Positions 34,742-44,156 of a DNA stretch of 64,000 nt are shown here, piece after piece (positions within the stretch are counted from its first letter, which is position 1; each line of letters begins with the position of its first letter). The DNA is from Labrenzia sp. OB1 (GTDB lineage: Bacteria; Pseudomonadota; Alphaproteobacteria; Rhizobiales; Stappiaceae), in NCBI RefSeq assembly GCF_001624695.1, contig NZ_JSEP01000004.1, positions 1 through 64,000 on the forward strand, read 5' to 3'. A model generated the notes under the pieces. The model did no database searches and was not told the origin of the DNA. It saw only the letters and a program-made list of their open reading frames with translations. The translations under genes were made by a program, and so were the position numbers.

Positions 34742-35920
34742 TCAAATGGCTTCCGCTAGATAATCCATGGCGGCCTGGACACCACCCCGGCCATGCGGGA
34801 TCGCGAGCTTCGCCAGGCCGAGTTCTATGGCGGCAAGGGTGCCGAGCAGCATGACCGCGTTCACATGGCCCATATGGGCGATCCGGATGCCCTTGCCGCT
34901 CAATTCGCCGATGGTTCCGCCGATTGTGACGCCGCAGACTTCCTTTGTGAAGCTTCGCAAGGCCGCCACGTCGCCTTGGTCGATGCGCACGACGGTCACA
35001 CTGTTGGAGCGGGCATGCGGTTCGCTGATGCTGAAGTGAAGAGCGCCTTCCCTGGACCACTCGGCCACAGCCCGGCGTGTGGCTTCCGCCAGCAGCGCGT
35101 GCCGGTGCCAGACCTTTTCCAGGCCTTCCTCGAACAGCAGTTCCAGCGCCCTGCGGAAGGCGAACAACAGGTGCTCGGGAGGCGTGCCGCAGTATTTCTG
35201 GTAATGCTCGGGGCCCTGGCGGAAGGTCCAGTCGGTGTAGTTGGTTCTCAGGTCCGCGGTTTCGTGGGCCTTGTCGGCCCTGGGGCCTGCCGCCACGAAG
35301 GCGAGACCGGGAGGACACATCAGCCCTTTCTGCGAGCCGGTCAGGGCGACATCGACCCCCCAGGCGTCCATTTCAAAGGGCATGCAACCGAGCGATGCGA
35401 TCGTGTCGACCATGTAGAGCGCGGGGTGACCGGCTGCATCGATCGCCTTGCGAAGCGCGGCGATATCGTTCCAGACACCGGATGCGGTGTCGACCTGGAC
35501 CACCAGGATCGCGGCGATCTCATGAGAGGTGTCCTGCTTGAGCCGGGCTTCCAGGCGGGCGGCGTCGACGCCCTTGTCCCATTGGCCGGGCAGGATCTCC
35601 ACCTCAAGGCCGACGATGCCGCCGGCGTCACCCCAGCCAAGCGCGAAGCGGCCGGATTCCAGAACCAGGATCTTGTCGCCCCGTTTCAACGTGTTGCACA
35701 GCGCCGCGTCCCAGGCACCGTGGCCGTTCGCCGCGTAGATGTAGGTCTTGCCTTCCGTTCGAAACAACTTCCTGAGGCTGTTCATGCAGAACTCGGTGTT
35801 CTCGAGAAGCGGCCCTTCATAAATGTCGACAGCGGGCTTGTGCATCGCCCGCAGGACTTCATCCGGGACATTGGTCGGACCCGGAATCATCAAAAACTCT
35901 TTGCCATTGCGAAGGGACAT
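34742..35920 (-). CDS. PLP-dependent aminotransferase, serine-glyoxylate / alanine-glyoxylate type
   Basis: 392 residues; GGAG 6 bases before the ATG. Class V aminotransferase fold: FLMIPGPTNVPD at the N-terminus, the ANGHGAWDAAL segment, and the PLP lysine in TGSQKGLMCPPGLAFV. The closest pattern is serine-glyoxylate aminotransferase (serine cycle or photorespiratory-type glyoxylate detoxification). Related enzymes use alanine, aspartate or 2-aminoethylphosphonate, so the amino donor is uncertain. No other serine-cycle genes are next to it. Confidence 0.85.
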   Translation of the reverse strand: MSLRNGKEFLMIPGPTNVPDEVLRAMHKPAVDIYEGPLLENTEFCMNSLRKLFRTEGKTYIYAANGHGAWDAALCNTLKRGDKILVLESGRFALGWGDAGGIVGLEVEILPGQWDKGVDAARLEARLKQDTSHEIAAILVVQVDTASGVWNDIAALRKAIDAAGHPALYMVDTIASLGCMPFEMDAWGVDVALTGSQKGLMCPPGLAFVAAGPRADKAHETADLRTNYTDWTFRQGPEHYQKYCGTPPEHLLFAFRRALELLFEEGLEKVWHRHALLAEATRRAVAEWSREGALHFSISEPHARSNSVTVVRIDQGDVAALRSFTKEVCGVTIGGTIGELSGKGIRIAHMGHVNAVMLLGTLAAIELGLAKLAIPHGRGGVQAAMDYLAEAI

Positions 35921-36304
35921 GGCGGGCTCCTTGTTCGAAGTGCGGATCCGGGGTTGGAAGGATGGCTCGGCACTGTCTGCCGCAAGAGATGTTCAATCGG
36001 AAAATTGCCTGCAATGGCAATTCCGTCAAGCAGGGAAGACGGATTGTCCGGTTCGCTGCGTTGGTCCGTTGCCTTGGCCTCCAGCGGCAAGGAAGTTAAC
36101 GTTACGGTAAAAAAATCAGTGGCTGCAAGTGTGAATGCGGCTTGATTTTAACGTATACAAGAAATTGATTTATATAGATAAAATGGAATTTATCGATTGT
36201 TATATGCATTGATTTGGCTCATTGGCAAAAGAAAATGGGTTGTTTCCCTAAAGTAATTTCTTCAAGTTAGACGTCAATCGCTCTCGTCGGTTAGGCGTTC
36301 CAAC
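35921..36304. other. Divergent intergenic region
   Basis: About 380 bases between the aminotransferase gene and the N-formylglutamate amidohydrolase-like gene. Bases ~36090-36250 are AT-rich and presumably hold promoters, with no convincing -35/-10 pair or palindrome. No gene seen. Confidence 0.4.
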
Positions 36305-37333
36305 ATGATCCTGGTTGAAGAAGGACAAAGCCCGCTCATTCTGTGCCTGCCTCACAGCGGAACGGAAATCCCGGATGCTGTGCTGAACAGGCTGAACGCA
36401 ACGGGGCGGCTGCAGACGGATTTGTCCTGGCGGATCGAGCGGGTCTTCGGGTTTCACGCGGATCTGGATGCGACCCTGCTTCGCTCTTCGATTTCCCGTT
36501 ATGTTATTGACGTCGATAAAGACCCGCAGACACCGGTCAGCGAGGCCCGGGATCCGGCCGTTGCCCTGTGCCCGGTCACGACCCTTGACGGAAAGAGGAT
36601 CTACCAGGCGGGCGAGGAGCCCGGCCCGACGGAGATCGAACAGCGTTCGCTGTTGTTTTGCATGCCGTTTCACAGGGCATTGCGCAAACAGATCGACCGG
36701 TTGCTGCGCAAACACAACAAGATTGTCATCGTCAACTGCCAGTCCATGCGTTCCCATATCAAGGGTGTGACCGACACCGGACTGCCCCTGATCAGTATTG
36801 GTGGTTCCGGGGGCACATCCTGTGATCCCGGTCTCCGCGATCAGCTTGTCGGCACCTTCAGGGACCATGAGGACTATTCCGTCGGTGTGGACGGGTTTGC
36901 AGGCGGTGGCTTCATTGAACGCTCCTACGGGCGGCCTAACCGGGGGATTCATGTAGTGACCCTGCTTCTGGCGCAGCGGGCCTATCTACGCCATGAAACC
37001 CCTCCCTTCGAGCCGGACAAGACAAGGATCGCCCGTTTGAGCGCGGTCCTTGCGCAAACGATGTCCGGCGTTGTCGATTGGGTGGAGCGAACGGGAGACA
37101 CCGGCACGAAACCTGCGGCTCGGCTGCCGAAACTGGATGCGGATACGCCGCCCGATACAGGTTGTCCTGAAAACAGGAACAGCGTTCTGCAGAACGTCTG
37201 CGCCAGCGGCGTCTCAGCGGATCGCCAGCCGGATATCGTTTCGGCAGATTCCCTGGACTTGCCGAAAGTTTCCGGTTCCCGGCTCGCGGATGTGAAAAAC
37301 GGCCCGGTCACGCCGCTTCTTGTGGCGGAATAA
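36305..37333 (+). CDS. N-formylglutamate amidohydrolase-like protein with C-terminal extension
   Basis: 342 residues. Residues ~1-250 fit the N-formylglutamate amidohydrolase (HutG/DUF-type) family: LPHSGTEIPD near the start, the SRYVIDVDKDPQTP motif and NCQSMRSH. The family cleaves N-formylglutamate to formate and glutamate in histidine breakdown, or acts on related N-formyl substrates. The last ~85 residues are Pro/Ser/Asp-rich, low in hydrophobics and not part of the family domain; I cannot assign them. No hut genes are nearby. The ribosome site is weak. Confidence 0.75.
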   Translation: MILVEEGQSPLILCLPHSGTEIPDAVLNRLNATGRLQTDLSWRIERVFGFHADLDATLLRSSISRYVIDVDKDPQTPVSEARDPAVALCPVTTLDGKRIYQAGEEPGPTEIEQRSLLFCMPFHRALRKQIDRLLRKHNKIVIVNCQSMRSHIKGVTDTGLPLISIGGSGGTSCDPGLRDQLVGTFRDHEDYSVGVDGFAGGGFIERSYGRPNRGIHVVTLLLAQRAYLRHETPPFEPDKTRIARLSAVLAQTMSGVVDWVERTGDTGTKPAARLPKLDADTPPDTGCPENRNSVLQNVCASGVSADRQPDIVSADSLDLPKVSGSRLADVKNGPVTPLLVAE

Positions 37334-37371
37334 GGCCCAACAAACTCCGGAGTGTCGCCGCACCCGGCCGA

Positions 37372-38553
37372 TCAGACGACATTTCTTTCAAGGATCGGCC
37401 TTTGCGTCGCGAGCCGCTCGATCGACAGGGGCGACAGATCCAGGCTCTGATAGGCACCTGTGGCAATCAGCTCCGCCAGACCCCGGCCGACGGCGGGCGA
37501 CTGTTGCAATCCGTGGCCGGAAAATCCCAGCGCCAGATAGAAGCCTTTCATGCCTGGAACCGCGCCGATGAAGGCATTGTGATCGAACAGGTTCATGTCG
37601 TAGCTGCCTGCCCATGAAGGCCCCGGACGGATGGCCTCGAAAGCCGGTACACGCGCGGCAAGGACCGGCCATATATGCTCTTCAAAGAGAACATGGTCGA
37701 CTTCGAAATCGGAACAATCCGGGTCCCTGTCCGCAGGCGGCGCCGATCCGCAGATATAGCCGGTGCCTTCCGGGCGCACATAGGTGCCGGTCGGATCGAT
37801 CAGCAGCGGAAAGCGATCCAGTTTCTCCCGGCAGTCGAAGGTGAAGACGCAGCGCTTGCGCGGCACGACCGGAACCTCCAGCCCCGCCTGCCTGCAGATC
37901 TCCGTACCTCCGGCCGCGCCCGCGCAGTTCACGACGACGGGCGCCGTTACGGTTTCTCCGTTTGAAAGCCTTGTCCGCCAGTCCCCGCCACCGGTGGCGT
38001 CCACCGAGGCTTGCGCCGCGATATACTCTACTCCGAGCGCGCGGGCCTTTTTCCGGAAAGCCTGCATCAGGCCATAGCCGTCGAACCAGCCTTCCCCGCT
38101 CAAGCCGTGACAGCCGGCTGCCAGGTCCGAGACGTCCAGCCACGGGAATTTTTGCTGGAGTCCGGCCGGGTCGAAAATTCCGATATCTGCCCCGAGATCC
38201 CGCTGCAGCCTGTGGTTCTCTTCAAGGATATCCACCTTGTCCGGCGTTGCCAGAAACAGGTAGCCGCCCTCGTGCAGGTCGATCGCGGGGCGTTCCGCGT
38301 TCACTTCGAGCGTCGCGCCAACCTCCCTCAGGAAACGGATGCCGTATAGCGATATTTCGATGTTGATGGCCGTGGAGAACTGCTGGCGGATGGACGCCGC
38401 CGACCGGGCCGAGGCGCAGGTCTCATAGGCGGGATCGGCTTCAACGACAAGGATGCGGCCCTTGAAATCCTCCCGCCCGGCAAGATGGCAGGCGACGGAG
38501 GATCCCATGACGGCTCCGCCAATGACAACGACATCCGCAGTCCGCTCCGCCAT
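37372..38553 (-). CDS. FAD-dependent oxidoreductase, DAO family
   Basis: 393 residues, with GGAGG 4 bases before the ATG. N-terminal FAD Rossmann motif VVVIGGAVMGSSVACHLA (~9-26; note GGAVMG in place of the usual GxGxxG). The DAO layout follows: ASARSAASIRQQFS in the substrate region, then the C-terminal GFSGHGLQQSPAVGRG that closes over FAD. Family members oxidise amines such as sarcosine, glycine, D-amino acids or dimethylglycine. The substrate is not decidable. Downstream of gcdH on the same strand, but separated from it by a hairpin. Confidence 0.85.
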   Translation of the reverse strand: MAERTADVVVIGGAVMGSSVACHLAGREDFKGRILVVEADPAYETCASARSAASIRQQFSTAINIEISLYGIRFLREVGATLEVNAERPAIDLHEGGYLFLATPDKVDILEENHRLQRDLGADIGIFDPAGLQQKFPWLDVSDLAAGCHGLSGEGWFDGYGLMQAFRKKARALGVEYIAAQASVDATGGGDWRTRLSNGETVTAPVVVNCAGAAGGTEICRQAGLEVPVVPRKRCVFTFDCREKLDRFPLLIDPTGTYVRPEGTGYICGSAPPADRDPDCSDFEVDHVLFEEHIWPVLAARVPAFEAIRPGPSWAGSYDMNLFDHNAFIGAVPGMKGFYLALGFSGHGLQQSPAVGRGLAELIATGAYQSLDLSPLSIERLATQRPILERNVV

Positions 38554-38601
38554 GCTGCCTCCTTGGCCATCCCGCGTTCAGGAGAACGCCGATAAGGGTG
38601 G

Positions 38602-38626
38602 GCGGACGGACATCTGGTCCGTCCGC
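38602..38626 (-). terminator. Hairpin between gcdH and the DAO gene
   Basis: GCGGACGGAC and GTCCGTCCGC form a perfect 10-bp stem with an ATCTG loop, 26 bases after the gcdH stop. No T-run follows, so it is probably a weak terminator or mRNA 3'-end protector. Confidence 0.5.
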
Positions 38627-38651
38627 TGTGGGTTCCGGATCGCAAGCCGGA

Positions 38652-39869
38652 TCAGAAGAAGCCCTGCAGGCCGGTCTGGGCGCGCCCGAGGATCAGCGCA
38701 TGGACATCATGCGTGCCTTCATAGGTGTTGACGGTTTCCAGATTCTGGGAGTGGCGCATGACATGATATTCCTCCTGGATGCCGTTGCCGCCGTGCATGT
38801 CGCGGGCCTGCCGGGCAATATCCAGCGCCTTGCCGCAATTGTTGCGCTTGATCAGCGAGATCATTTCCGGGGAGGCCTGGCCTGCGTCGAAGAGCTGACC
38901 GACCCGCAGGGCCGCCTGCAGCCCGAGCGTGATCTCGGTCTGCATGTCGGCGAGCTTCTTCTGGAAGAGCTGGGTCTGGGCCAGCGGGCGTCCGAACTGT
39001 TCACGATCGAGACCGTACTGGCGGGCCCGCATCCAGCAGTCTTCCGCCGCGCCCATGGAGCCCCAGGAAATGCCGTATCGGGCGCGGTTGAGGCAGCCGA
39101 ACGGCCCCTTGAGACCGGAGACGTTCGGCAGCAGCGCATCCTCACCCACCTCGACACGGTCCATGACGATTTCGCCGGTGATCGAGGCGCGCAGGGAAAG
39201 CTTGCCGCCGATCTTCGGGGCGCTGAGGCCCTTCATGCCTTTTTCCAGCACGAAGCCACGAATGGCGCCGTCATGGGCTTCCGATTTCGCCCAGACCACG
39301 AACACATCGGCGATCGGTGAGTTGGAAATCCACATTTTCGAACCGGTCAGCCTGTAGCCGCCGTCGATCTTTTCCGCACGGGTGCGCATTCCGGCCGGGT
39401 CGGAGCCCGCATCCGGTTCAGTCAGGCCGAAACAGCCGACAAATTCTCCGGAAGCCAGTTTCGGCAGGAATTTCTGTCGCTGCTCCTCGGAGCCATAGGC
39501 ATAGATCGGATACATCACCAGAGAGGACTGAACGCTCATCATCGAGCGGTAACCGCTGTCGACGCGCTCGATTTCCCGGGCAACCACGCCATAGGCGACA
39601 TAGGAAGCGCCCGCGCAACCGTATTCTTCCGGAAGCGTGACGCCCAGCAGGCCAAGCGCGCCCATTTCGTTGAAGATGTCCCGGTCTGTCTTCTCTTCGC
39701 GGTAGGCGTCGATAACGCGCGGCTGCAGCTTCTCCTGCGCATAAGCGCGGGCGGTGTCCTGGATGAGCTGTTCGTCTTCCTTGAGCTGATCGCGCAGGTG
39801 GAACGGGTCCTGCCAGTTGAATGTGCCGCCGCCGGAGGGCGATGATTTTACCTGTGCCGAAGCGTTCAT
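38652..39869 (-). CDS. gcdH: Glutaryl-CoA dehydrogenase
   Basis: 405 residues; GGGAG 6 bases upstream of the ATG. Flavin acyl-CoA dehydrogenase that oxidises and decarboxylates glutaryl-CoA to crotonyl-CoA in lysine, tryptophan and glutarate catabolism. The glutaryl-specific pattern is clear: [17 protein letters not shown] near the start, [26 protein letters not shown], and the catalytic Glu in [10 protein letters not shown] near the C-terminus. Divergent from a LysR gene that probably controls it. Confidence 0.95.
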   Translation of the reverse strand: MNASAQVKSSPSGGGTFNWQDPFHLRDQLKEDEQLIQDTARAYAQEKLQPRVIDAYREEKTDRDIFNEMGALGLLGVTLPEEYGCAGASYVAYGVVAREIERVDSGYRSMMSVQSSLVMYPIYAYGSEEQRQKFLPKLASGEFVGCFGLTEPDAGSDPAGMRTRAEKIDGGYRLTGSKMWISNSPIADVFVVWAKSEAHDGAIRGFVLEKGMKGLSAPKIGGKLSLRASITGEIVMDRVEVGEDALLPNVSGLKGPFGCLNRARYGISWGSMGAAEDCWMRARQYGLDREQFGRPLAQTQLFQKKLADMQTEITLGLQAALRVGQLFDAGQASPEMISLIKRNNCGKALDIARQARDMHGGNGIQEEYHVMRHSQNLETVNTYEGTHDVHALILGRAQTGLQGFF

Positions 39870-39990
39870 GAGTTTCTCCCGGGCTGGTCGCCTCAGCCCA
39901 TGTCTGTCGGCCTGTGATCAGCCGGGTTCATTCTGTACCATCCAGTTTTGCCGTAATTTCATTTGCAGAAAAGCGAAAGCTGCTCCATCA

Positions 39991-40009
39991 TTCATGACAA
40001 AATGGAATG
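39991..40009. promoter_or_regulatory. LysR-type T-N11-A box between gcdH and its LysR gene
   Basis: ATTC-N11-GAAT, an inverted repeat containing the T-N11-A core, lies in the 156-base divergent region ~120 bases from gcdH and 17 bases before the LysR start. The position suits autorepression and activation of gcdH. Confidence 0.45.
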
Positions 40010-40025
40010 AAGTGGAGAAGACTTC

Positions 40026-40949
40026 GTGCGACGTGCCTTCGTCCCGCCGGCGGACACCCTGATCGCTTTCGAGTGCGCCGCCCGGCATTTGAGCTTCACC
40101 CGGGCGGCAGAGGAGCTTCACCTGACGCAAGGGGCGGTGTCCAAGCAGGTCCGCCATCTGGAGGACCGTCTCGGCGTCGAGCTGTTCCGCCGTGTGCGCC
40201 AGCGCATCGTTCTGACCGATGCCGGCCGGATCTATCTGCACGACATCCGTGGCGCGCTGGAACAGATGACCTCCGCGACGCGGCAGGTGATGTCCTATGC
40301 CGGCAGCGCCGATGTTCTGAATCTGGCCGTGCTGCCGACATTCGGAACCCGCTGGCTGGCGCCGCGCCTGGCGGATTTCGCCCGCCGCCATCCGGACGCC
40401 GGCTTGAACCTGAGTGTTCGTCTGCAGCCCTTCGATTTCGAAGAGGAACCGTTCGACGGCGCCATTCATCACGGCGATCCGGTCTGGGCCGGAGCCATCG
40501 CGGAACGATTGTTCGACGAGGAAGTCATCCCTGTAGCCTCGCGCGCTTTCAGGGACCGGTACGAGATCCGCACACCGGCCGACCTGGCGCGTGTCCCGCG
40601 CCTGCAACTGGCAACCAGGCCTCTTGCCTGGCGCCACTGGTTCGATCTGGCGGGGGTCGAAACGGATACGGCGTTCCAGGGCGCGCGGTTCGAGCAGTTC
40701 GTAATGATCTCCGAGGCGGCGATTCATCATGCGGGCGCAGCGTTGATTCCGCGGTTCTTCGTTGAGACCGAATTGGCCTCGGGACGTCTCGTGCGCCTGT
40801 TTGACCTGTCGCTGGACCAGCAGACGGCCTATTATTTCGTTTATCCGGAGGGGCGGACCATCCGGCCCGTGGTGGCGGCCTTCCGGAAGTGGCTTATGGA
40901 AGAGGCTAGAATGGCTCGGGCAGATCGTGAAGCCATGTTGCCAGGTTGA
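40026..40949 (+). CDS. LysR-family transcriptional regulator (GcvA-like), probable gcdH regulator
   Basis: 307 residues from a GTG at 40026 with GGAG 8 bases upstream. N-terminal winged helix (FECAARHLSFTRAAEELHLTQGAVSKQVRHLE, cited in parts: recognition helix around LTQGAVSKQ). A LysR substrate-binding domain follows (~90-295), with the PTFGTRWLAPRL motif of GcvA-type members. Divergent from gcdH with a T-N11-A palindrome between them, so glutaryl-CoA or glutarate-responsive control of gcdH is likely, as for GcdR in pseudomonads. Confidence 0.88.
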   Translation: MRRAFVPPADTLIAFECAARHLSFTRAAEELHLTQGAVSKQVRHLEDRLGVELFRRVRQRIVLTDAGRIYLHDIRGALEQMTSATRQVMSYAGSADVLNLAVLPTFGTRWLAPRLADFARRHPDAGLNLSVRLQPFDFEEEPFDGAIHHGDPVWAGAIAERLFDEEVIPVASRAFRDRYEIRTPADLARVPRLQLATRPLAWRHWFDLAGVETDTAFQGARFEQFVMISEAAIHHAGAALIPRFFVETELASGRLVRLFDLSLDQQTAYYFVYPEGRTIRPVVAAFRKWLMEEARMARADREAMLPG

Positions 40950-41015
40950 GAAATTTGGAAGTGTCGGAACGTCCGCTGTTCACCCGAGCGCGGGGCTTTC
41001 CTGGGGGAGAAGCAA

Positions 41016-41924
41016 TTGAACAAGCAGCATCTGCGCCTGATCCTGAACGGCAAGTCGGCGGGCCGGAACGATGTACGTGAGGCCGTGAACGCGGTGCGGT
41101 CCATGGGACACGAAGTGTCCGTTCGGACAACCTACGAGCCCGGTGACATCCCCCGCCTTGTCAGGGAGGCGTTGCACGATCACGCGAGCGAACGAATCGA
41201 CACGCTTGTCAGCGGTGGAGGCGACGGCACCTTGAACGAGGTGGTGGATGCGACGCTGCACGAGTTGGCCGCAGACGAAAGGCCTCCCTTCGCCTTTGCG
41301 GTGCTTCCGCTTGGCACTGCCAATGATTTTGCCGCCCAGATAGATCTGGATGCCGACGACATTCTGTCCTGCCTGCGCTTTGCAGCGCAGGCGGACGCCA
41401 GGCCGACAGATATCGGCGAGGTGAACGGCTGCGTGTTCGTGAACATGGCCACCGGCGGTTTCGGGACCCGTGTGACGTCAGAAACCGACCCCAACCTCAA
41501 GAAGGTTCTGGGCGGGGCCGCCTATCTGTTCACCGGCCTGCAGCGCTTTTCCGAACTGGCGGCCTGTGAAGCCCGGATCGAGGCCGAGGACTTCACCTGG
41601 GAAGGCGCATTCCTGGCCCTTGCCATCGGCAACGGCCAGCGCGCAGGCGGCGGCATCCGTCTGTGTCCCCACGCCAAACTCGACGACGGTTTGCTGGACC
41701 TGACCATCCTGCCTTTCCCCACCTCCGGCCGCGCGATCGACCTTTTGACCATGCTTCTGGACAGCGGCGCTGAAGGTCTGAACAACGCCCTTATTCAAAA
41801 GAAGGTGCGCAACGTCACCATCCAGACCGAGGACAGCGTGCAGTTCAATCTGGACGGCGAACCGATGAACGGCCAGTCCTGGGAAATCGGCATCAGGCAC
41901 CACCAGATCAACCTGCGGCGCTGA
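41016..41924 (+). CDS. YegS/DAGK-family lipid kinase
   Basis: 302 residues from a TTG at 41016 with GGGGGAGA just upstream. Diacylglycerol-kinase catalytic fold: ATP-site GGGDGTLNEVV (~67-77), PLGTANDFA, and the C-terminal DGLLDLTIL and LDGEPM motifs. The length and order match the YegS group, which phosphorylates phosphatidylglycerol in vitro and depends on magnesium; the physiological lipid is uncertain. Cytoplasmic face of the membrane. Monocistronic, after the LysR gene. Confidence 0.88.
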   Translation: MNKQHLRLILNGKSAGRNDVREAVNAVRSMGHEVSVRTTYEPGDIPRLVREALHDHASERIDTLVSGGGDGTLNEVVDATLHELAADERPPFAFAVLPLGTANDFAAQIDLDADDILSCLRFAAQADARPTDIGEVNGCVFVNMATGGFGTRVTSETDPNLKKVLGGAAYLFTGLQRFSELAACEARIEAEDFTWEGAFLALAIGNGQRAGGGIRLCPHAKLDDGLLDLTILPFPTSGRAIDLLTMLLDSGAEGLNNALIQKKVRNVTIQTEDSVQFNLDGEPMNGQSWEIGIRHHQINLRR

Positions 41925-41956
41925 CGCGGATCCCTCTGTCTGTTTCGCCCGCCCGC

Positions 41957-42745
41957 CTATTTTACCCGTTTCAGCCAGCCGTCGGGTGCCGCCGATATCA
42001 GCAGCTTGTTGTTGATGCTCTGGTCGATTGAAAATTCCGGATGCGATTTCAGGAACTCGTGAACGGCTGTCTTGGCATTGTTGCCTGGCGCCCACGGCCG
42101 GTCCGGAAAAGTGCCTTCCGGCAGATCCTCGATCACCGTATCGAAGACGAGACAATAGCTGTCTTTCGTGGCCAGTCCGGCATAGGCATTCAGTTCGGCC
42201 AGCACATGCTCATGGGTGTGATTGCTGTCGAGGCACACTAGGATGCGCTCGTAGTTTCCGGCATATTCGGCCACCCGCTGGATCATCGCGTCTTCAATGG
42301 AGGATCCTTCGAACATGTCGATCTTGGACGACATGGGATGGGCCTCGATCACCTCCCTGTTATGCGACCTGATTTCGATATCGATTCCGAGTACGCGCCT
42401 TTTGACGGCTTTGGGATCGACGACACCGCCGGTTTCAACCGCCTCGCAATAATCCAGCATCGCGAGCAGCGAGGCGCTCATGATCAGCGAACCGCCATGT
42501 GCGATCCCTGTCTCGATGATCAGATCCGGTTTGGTCGCCCAGACGATTTCCTGGAAGACGACCATGTCCGTTGGGAGCTGTATGATTGGCCGCCCGCCCC
42601 AAGCGAAATTGTACATGTATTTTTCGTCGAAGGCGGTCTTCATCCAGTCGCGGGAAAGGGTCTTCCACTCTTCCTGTCCGGCATAGCCGGAAATCCGGGT
42701 TTCCCGCTCGCTCTCAAATTCTGTGACCGGATTGTTGTTGTTCAT
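41957..42745 (-). CDS. CmcI-like (cephalosporin hydroxylase/rhamnosyl O-methyltransferase) family protein
   Basis: 262 residues. The Rossmann methyltransferase core shows IIETGIAHGGSLI (SAM site), VLGIDIEIR, an EGSSIED loop and VCLDSNHTHEHV. Members act as SAM-dependent O-methyltransferases on polysaccharide or glycolipid sugars despite the historical name cephalosporin hydroxylase. Last gene of the CDP-sugar cluster; its ATG overlaps the stop of the epimerase gene by 4 bases (ATGA). Probably O-methylates the finished or nucleotide-bound sugar. Confidence 0.82.
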   Translation of the reverse strand: MNNNNPVTEFESERETRISGYAGQEEWKTLSRDWMKTAFDEKYMYNFAWGGRPIIQLPTDMVVFQEIVWATKPDLIIETGIAHGGSLIMSASLLAMLDYCEAVETGGVVDPKAVKRRVLGIDIEIRSHNREVIEAHPMSSKIDMFEGSSIEDAMIQRVAEYAGNYERILVCLDSNHTHEHVLAELNAYAGLATKDSYCLVFDTVIEDLPEGTFPDRPWAPGNNAKTAVHEFLKSHPEFSIDQSINNKLLISAAPDGWLKRVK

Positions 42746-43569
42746 TGTTCAACTCCTGAATAGGTCGGGCCGTTGCCCGCCACGCGTAGCAGCGAAGGCA
42801 GGTCCTCGATGAGTTTTCTTGGCGAGAAATCAAACTCGCTCTGAAGTCTGTCGATGTTGATCGCGGGAAAGGCTCTGCATTCGCCACCGGGCCGGAAGGA
42901 GCACGAATAGCCTTCCTGCTTGAGTGTGCGGGCAATGTCGCCGTGACGGGTCTGCGTGCCGCTGGCGATATTGTAGATCCGCTGCCGGCCCGATTGCGCG
43001 ATCCTCTCGGCCATCGCCACGACGTCTTCGACGGAAACATAGTCCTTTGAAGATCCGGCGGATTCCAGAATCTCCGCACGTCCCGCCGTTAGCAGATCCC
43101 GCAAAAGGGATCCGAGGAAAGTGCTCTGGCTCTGGTCCGGTCCGTAAACATTCGACAGACGGACAACGCGAACCCCCGGCGTAGCAAGGCAAAGTGCCTC
43201 GCCCAGCATTTTCGAAAGGTCATAGGTCGTGTCGGCCGACGGCGTCACGCCGATCGGGGCGTCTTCCGCAGTCTCTTCGCATCCGCTGGCCTGGCCGTAG
43301 ATCCGGGTGCTCGAAAAATAAAGGAACGACTCAAACGAAGTCGTTTCCAGCAGCCTTGCCAGAAGACCCGCATGGGCCTCCACCGTTGCGAGAGGGTATT
43401 TCCTGAAATTGCCGGTCATACCGATGCAGTAAAAGACATGGCCCAGATCGCCTGCGAGCGTTGCCAGCTCCGCCCGTCCCGGCATTGTCACGTCATAGCT
43501 CTTCCCCCGAAGATGCCGGACGATATTCCGGCCGATGAATCCGCTCGCGCCTAAAACAGTAGCCTTCAT
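42742..43569 (-). CDS. NAD-dependent epimerase/dehydratase, probable CDP-4-keto-sugar reductase
   Basis: 275 residues from the ATG at 43569; the open frame continues upstream into the acyltransferase gene. Extended SDR: NAD motif VLGASGFIG (5-13), YFSSTRIYG, and a catalytic YDLSK. It probably reduces the 4-keto group of the sugar nucleotide made by the genes upstream, giving the final 6-deoxyhexose. Overlaps the acyltransferase and CmcI-like genes by 4 bases on each side (ATGA). Confidence 0.82.
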   Translation of the reverse strand: MKATVLGASGFIGRNIVRHLRGKSYDVTMPGRAELATLAGDLGHVFYCIGMTGNFRKYPLATVEAHAGLLARLLETTSFESFLYFSSTRIYGQASGCEETAEDAPIGVTPSADTTYDLSKMLGEALCLATPGVRVVRLSNVYGPDQSQSTFLGSLLRDLLTAGRAEILESAGSSKDYVSVEDVVAMAERIAQSGRQRIYNIASGTQTRHGDIARTLKQEGYSCSFRPGGECRAFPAINIDRLQSEFDFSPRKLIEDLPSLLRVAGNGPTYSGVEQ

Positions 43570-44057
43570 GTCCTCGTTCCGATTGTGCGCATCGGATTGC
43601 CGGTGACGATCGTATAGGCCGCAACGGTGCCCCTGACGACGGTTCCTGCCCCAATCACACATCCGCTGTTGACGACGGCGCCGTCGAGAAACACGCAGTT
43701 CGCACCGATCCATACATCGTCGCCGATCGTAATGCCGCCCCGGCTCGGCTGAAAGCCCTGCTCGACAATCAGTCGGCTCCGGTTCGCAAAGGCATGATTG
43801 ACCGGGGCGAACGTGCAGTTGGCCGCGATGGCGACATTGTCGCCGATCCTGAGGCCATGGCCGGAATAAATCACACAGCCGGAATTGAGGGTGACATTCT
43901 CGCCGATTTCGACGTCACCGGAGCCTCCGGCTGGTTTGATCTTCACGAAACTGTCAACTGTGGATCGGGCGCCGATCCGTATGACCGAGCCGCGCACGCT
44001 GTCTTCGATATCGGCCAGTTTCGATATTCGGGCTGTCGGGTCGATCTCTAGGGTCAT
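43566..44057 (-). CDS. Left-handed beta-helix acyltransferase
   Basis: 163 residues from the ATG at 44057. Hexapeptide-repeat (LbH) protein of the maltose O-acetyltransferase/serine acetyltransferase-like group: coils with VEIGENVTLNSGC, LRIGDNVAIAANC, the NHAF active-site His, ITIGDDVWIGANC and GCVIGAGTVV. It transfers an acetyl group from acetyl-CoA to a sugar hydroxyl. Its place in the sugar cluster suggests the CDP-sugar or the assembled glycan is O-acetylated. 99 bases follow the methyltransferase stop before this start. Confidence 0.8.
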   Translation of the reverse strand: MTLEIDPTARISKLADIEDSVRGSVIRIGARSTVDSFVKIKPAGGSGDVEIGENVTLNSGCVIYSGHGLRIGDNVAIAANCTFAPVNHAFANRSRLIVEQGFQPSRGGITIGDDVWIGANCVFLDGAVVNSGCVIGAGTVVRGTVAAYTIVTGNPMRTIGTRT

Positions 44058-44156
44058 GGGACGGTGTTGCCAGTTTCTTTCAGGAGGTCTGTGTCTGTCG
44101 CAGCAGCATGCCGGAAGTCCGCGCCCTGTCAAAGGCGCTTGCCGCAAACCGGTGTG

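Noticed and set aside
41957..42745. Antibiotic (cephamycin) biosynthesis gene because of cephalosporin hydroxylase-like sequence
   Set aside because: The context is a sugar cluster without beta-lactam genes; the family mostly comprises glycan O-methyltransferases.
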